Origin: 20CM-4-69-16 sp035637455
GTDB lineage: Bacteria; Gemmatimonadota; Gemmatimonadetes; Gemmatimonadales; GWC2-71-9
Reading direction: 5' to 3'
Assembly (NCBI GenBank): GCA_035637455.1
Contig: DASPXE010000188.1
Location: 1-41,568, forward strand
DNA: 41,568 bases
Positions 39,450-41,568 of this stretch are shown here, one piece after another; positions within the stretch are counted from its first letter, which is position 1; every line of letters begins with the position of its first letter. Made by a program: the position numbers and the translations under genes. The notes beneath the pieces were generated by a model. That model had not been told where the DNA came from. It did no database searches and saw only the letters and a list, made by a program, of their open reading frames with translations.

Positions 39450-41294
39450 TTGCAGATTCGCAACATCGCCATCATCGCCCATGTCGACCATGGGAAGACC
39501 ACGCTGGTGGACCAGATGCTCCGCCAGGCGGGGGTGTTCCGCGCCAACCAGCAGGTAGGTGAGCGGGTGCTCGACTCGAACCCGCTGGAGCGCGAGCGGG
39601 GGATCACCATCCTGGCGAAGAACACGGCAGTACGCTGGGGCGACACCAAGATCAACATCGTGGACACCCCGGGGCATGCGGACTTCGGAGGCGAAGTGGA
39701 GCGGATCCTCCGGATGGTGGACGGCTTCCTGCTGCTGGTGGATGCCGCCGACGGGCCGATGCCGCAGACCAAGTTTGTGGCGGGGAAGGCGTTGGCCCTG
39801 GGGTTGAAGCCGATCGTGCTGGTCAACAAGATCGACCGCCAGGACGCGGAGCCGCTGCGGGTGCACGACGAGGTGCTGGAGCTGTTTCTGGAGCTGGACG
39901 CGACGCCCGAGCAATTCAACTGCCCTTTCCTTTATACATCGAGCCGGGCGGGCACGGCGACCTTCGACCTCCAGGCGCCGGGGACCGATCTGAAGGCCTT
40001 GTTCGACACGATCCTGAGCACGATCCCGGCGCCCCGGGCGGACGTGAGCGGGCCGCTGCAGATGCTGGTTTCGACGCTCGACTATTCGTCGTATCTGGGC
40101 CGGATCGCGATCGGGCGGATCGAGCGGGGGCGGATGCGGGTAGGCGACACCGTCGCGCTGCTGCCGCTGGGCGCCCCTGGGCCTCTGGGAGACGGAGCCT
40201 ACGAGCAAGCGCGCGTCGTGAAGCTGTTCGGCTTCGAGGGGCTGGAACGGGTGGAGCTGCAGGAGGCCGAGGCGGGCGAAATCGTGGCGCTCGCCGGGTT
40301 GGCCGGCGTCGAGATCGGGAAGACGATCACGGCGCCGGACCACCTCGAGCGGCTGGCGGGCATCGCAGTCGAGGAGCCGACGATCTCGGTGGACTGCAAG
40401 GTCAATGACTCCCCCTTCGCCGGGCGGGAGGGGAAGTTCGTCACCGGCCGGCAGTTGCGGGAGCGCCTGTTCCGGGAGCTGGAGCGCAACGTGGCCCTGC
40501 GGGTGGAGGAGACGGATGATCCCCAGACGTTCACCGTATCGGGCCGGGGAGAGCTGCACCTCGGCGTGTTGATGGAAACGATGCGGCGCGAGGGGTATGA
40601 GTTCCAGGTGAGCCGGCCGCGCATCATCCCGCGTGAGGGGCCGAACGGGGAGCAGCTGGAGCCGTATGAGGAGCTGATGATCGACTGTCCCGAGGTGTAC
40701 CTGGGCGTGGCGATGGAAAAGCTCGGCCCCCGCCGGGCGACGCTGCTCGACATGAAGAACCCGGGAGTGGGGACCGTCCGGATGCGGTTCAAAGTGCCGG
40801 CCCGGGGCTTGCTGGGGTACCGCTCCGAGTTCTTGACGGACACACGGGGGACGGGAATCATGCATCACCGCTTCTACGACTACGGGCCGTGGGCGGGGCC
40901 GATCTCGGGGCGGAGCCGGGGCGTGATGGTCGCCGACCGGCAGGGGGTGGCGGTGGCGTACGCGCTCTTCAATTTGCAAGAGCGCGGCACGATGTTTGTG
41001 AAGCCCGGCGACCCGGTGTACGAAGGCATGATCGTGGGGGAGAACGCCCGGACCGACGACATGGACGTAAATCCGTCGAAGGAGAAGAAGCTGACGAACA
41101 TGCGGACCACCGCGTCGGACGAGATGATCATACTCGAGCCGCCGCGGCAGATCACCTTGGAGCTCGCGCTCGAATACATTGAGGACGACGAATTAATCGA
41201 AGTGACGCCGTCGTCCATCAGGTTGCGCAAGCGGGCCCTGGGCGCCACGGAGCGCCGCAAGCTCGCTCGAAACGCGCGGGCCGAGGAGTCGTAA
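39450..41294 (+). CDS. typA: Ribosome-associated GTPase TypA/BipA
   Basis: A 614-residue translational GTPase of normal length. G1 AHVDHGKTT is at residues 10-18, then ERERGITILAKNTAV (switch I, diagnostic for BipA), DTPGHADFGGEVER and NKIDRQDA. EF-G-like domains and the BipA C-terminal domain follow (YGPWAGPISGRSRGVMVA, MIVGENARTDDMDVNPSKEKKLTNMR). It takes part in ribosome assembly and stress-responsive translation. The start is TTG at 39450, with AGGA about 13 nt upstream. A good promoter lies at 39369-39397. With lepA it is the second ribosomal GTPase in the window. Confidence 0.97.
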   Translation: MQIRNIAIIAHVDHGKTTLVDQMLRQAGVFRANQQVGERVLDSNPLERERGITILAKNTAVRWGDTKINIVDTPGHADFGGEVERILRMVDGFLLLVDAADGPMPQTKFVAGKALALGLKPIVLVNKIDRQDAEPLRVHDEVLELFLELDATPEQFNCPFLYTSSRAGTATFDLQAPGTDLKALFDTILSTIPAPRADVSGPLQMLVSTLDYSSYLGRIAIGRIERGRMRVGDTVALLPLGAPGPLGDGAYEQARVVKLFGFEGLERVELQEAEAGEIVALAGLAGVEIGKTITAPDHLERLAGIAVEEPTISVDCKVNDSPFAGREGKFVTGRQLRERLFRELERNVALRVEETDDPQTFTVSGRGELHLGVLMETMRREGYEFQVSRPRIIPREGPNGEQLEPYEELMIDCPEVYLGVAMEKLGPRRATLLDMKNPGVGTVRMRFKVPARGLLGYRSEFLTDTRGTGIMHHRFYDYGPWAGPISGRSRGVMVADRQGVAVAYALFNLQERGTMFVKPGDPVYEGMIVGENARTDDMDVNPSKEKKLTNMRTTASDEMIILEPPRQITLELALEYIEDDELIEVTPSSIRLRKRALGATERRKLARNARAEES

Positions 41295-41350
41295 GGCAGC
41301 GCCGGATCGCTCGTTCAAACCATCAACCGCAACCTCAGCTGGGGGTGACG

Positions 41351-41568
41351 ATGTTGTCCCGTGAGACGTCGGACTGGTCGCTCAAGCGTCGCAGCGACAG
41401 TCTCGACGACGAGGAGTTCGAAGACTTCGAAGAGGACAAGGACCTGGACGAGGACTTCGACGACGAGCTGGAGGAGGACGAGCTCGACGAGGAGGATCTG
41501 GACGACCTCGACGAATACGACGACCTGGACGACGAGTTCGACGACGAAGAGGACGAGGAGTTTCGGCC
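41351..41568 (+). CDS. Extremely acidic low-complexity protein, partial (runs off the window end)
   Basis: An open frame from ATG 41351, preceded by GGGGGTG, runs past the window end (72 codons seen). It opens with about 20 ordinary residues (MLSRETSDWSLKRRSDS). Almost every residue after that is Asp or Glu, broken every three to five positions by a single Leu, Phe or Tyr. The pattern of periodic hydrophobics in an acidic chain is seen in acidic tails that bind basic partners, and in the RNA polymerase delta subunit C-terminus. I cannot assign a family. Codon use stays GC-rich and strand bias is consistent with real coding. It begins 56 nt after typA; no terminator separates them. Confidence 0.65.
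   Translation, partial: MLSRETSDWSLKRRSDSLDDEEFEDFEEDKDLDEDFDDELEEDELDEEDLDDLDEYDDLDDEFDDEEDEEFR

Noticed and set aside
39405..40979. A 524-codon minus-strand frame opposite typA
   Set aside because: It is the antisense shadow of TypA, with no ribosome site and no recognisable motif.

Overview
The window is about 41.6 kb of very GC-rich, gene-dense bacterial chromosome. There is no rRNA, tRNA, integrase, transposase, phage gene or CRISPR array. The content suggests a Gram-negative, outer-membrane-bearing bacterium: beta-barrel proteins, lipoproteins, SurA-type chaperones, a heptosyltransferase-like enzyme and an EnvC-type factor. The mix of genes, many GTG/TTG starts, 1-4 nt gene overlaps and short-form HisG with HisZ make me suspect Gemmatimonadota. 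That is inference from style; no marker gene was compared.

Layout. (1) Positions 1-5964, minus strand: pcm, nfo (apparent CTG start), a small Cys/His secreted protein, a porin-like barrel, a metal-binding ABC solute receptor, its ABC-3 permease, a small outer-membrane protein and a lipoprotein cut by the window edge. The transporter ATPase is absent. (2) 6039-7481, plus: a GAF-GGDEF diguanylate cyclase with a degenerate receiver domain. (3) 7462-20234, minus: a run of 13 genes: lepA, GT9 glycosyltransferase, ROK kinase, PfkB kinase, STAS-GHKL kinase, STAS protein, a Cys/Met PLP enzyme, ftsE, ftsX, envC, HlyD adaptor, ABC ATPase and ABC-2 permease. Every junction overlaps or abuts except one, which holds a palindromic repeat. 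(4) 20355-24423: rho (plus), then an M28 peptidase and a DUF4384-like protein (minus). (5) 24593-34148, plus: DUF58, BatA-like, mfd, a PpiC lipoprotein, surA and pdxA. (6) 34145-37091, minus: hisG, hisZ and a CNNM/CorC-type protein, divergent from hisD. (7) 37111 to the end, plus: hisD, a CDF efflux protein, typA and the start of an extremely acidic protein.

How the genes work together. FtsE-FtsX-EnvC form the known divisome ATPase-to-amidase-activator relay. HisZ and short HisG form the split ATP phosphoribosyltransferase. The HlyD/ATPase/permease trio is an export pump. The PpiC lipoprotein and SurA probably serve outer-membrane protein folding. The STAS-GHKL/STAS pair looks like a partner-switching switch whose target is not in the window.

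The most unusual feature is a set of short-unit repeats at gene edges. One family is a heptamer (a palindromic hexamer plus one base) arranged tandem then inverted, at 20258-20334 and 38385-38458. A second is a 13-mer family arranged the same way, at 10150-10237 and 11404-11513. Related GC-rich units sit inside coding sequence at 690-790, 17762-17786, 27257-27282 and 27627-27649. These elements supply stop codons, start codons, an Arg-rich N-terminus and a C-terminal tail to neighbouring proteins. Their unit lengths (7 and 13) are not multiples of 3, so tandem copies put TGA into all three frames.
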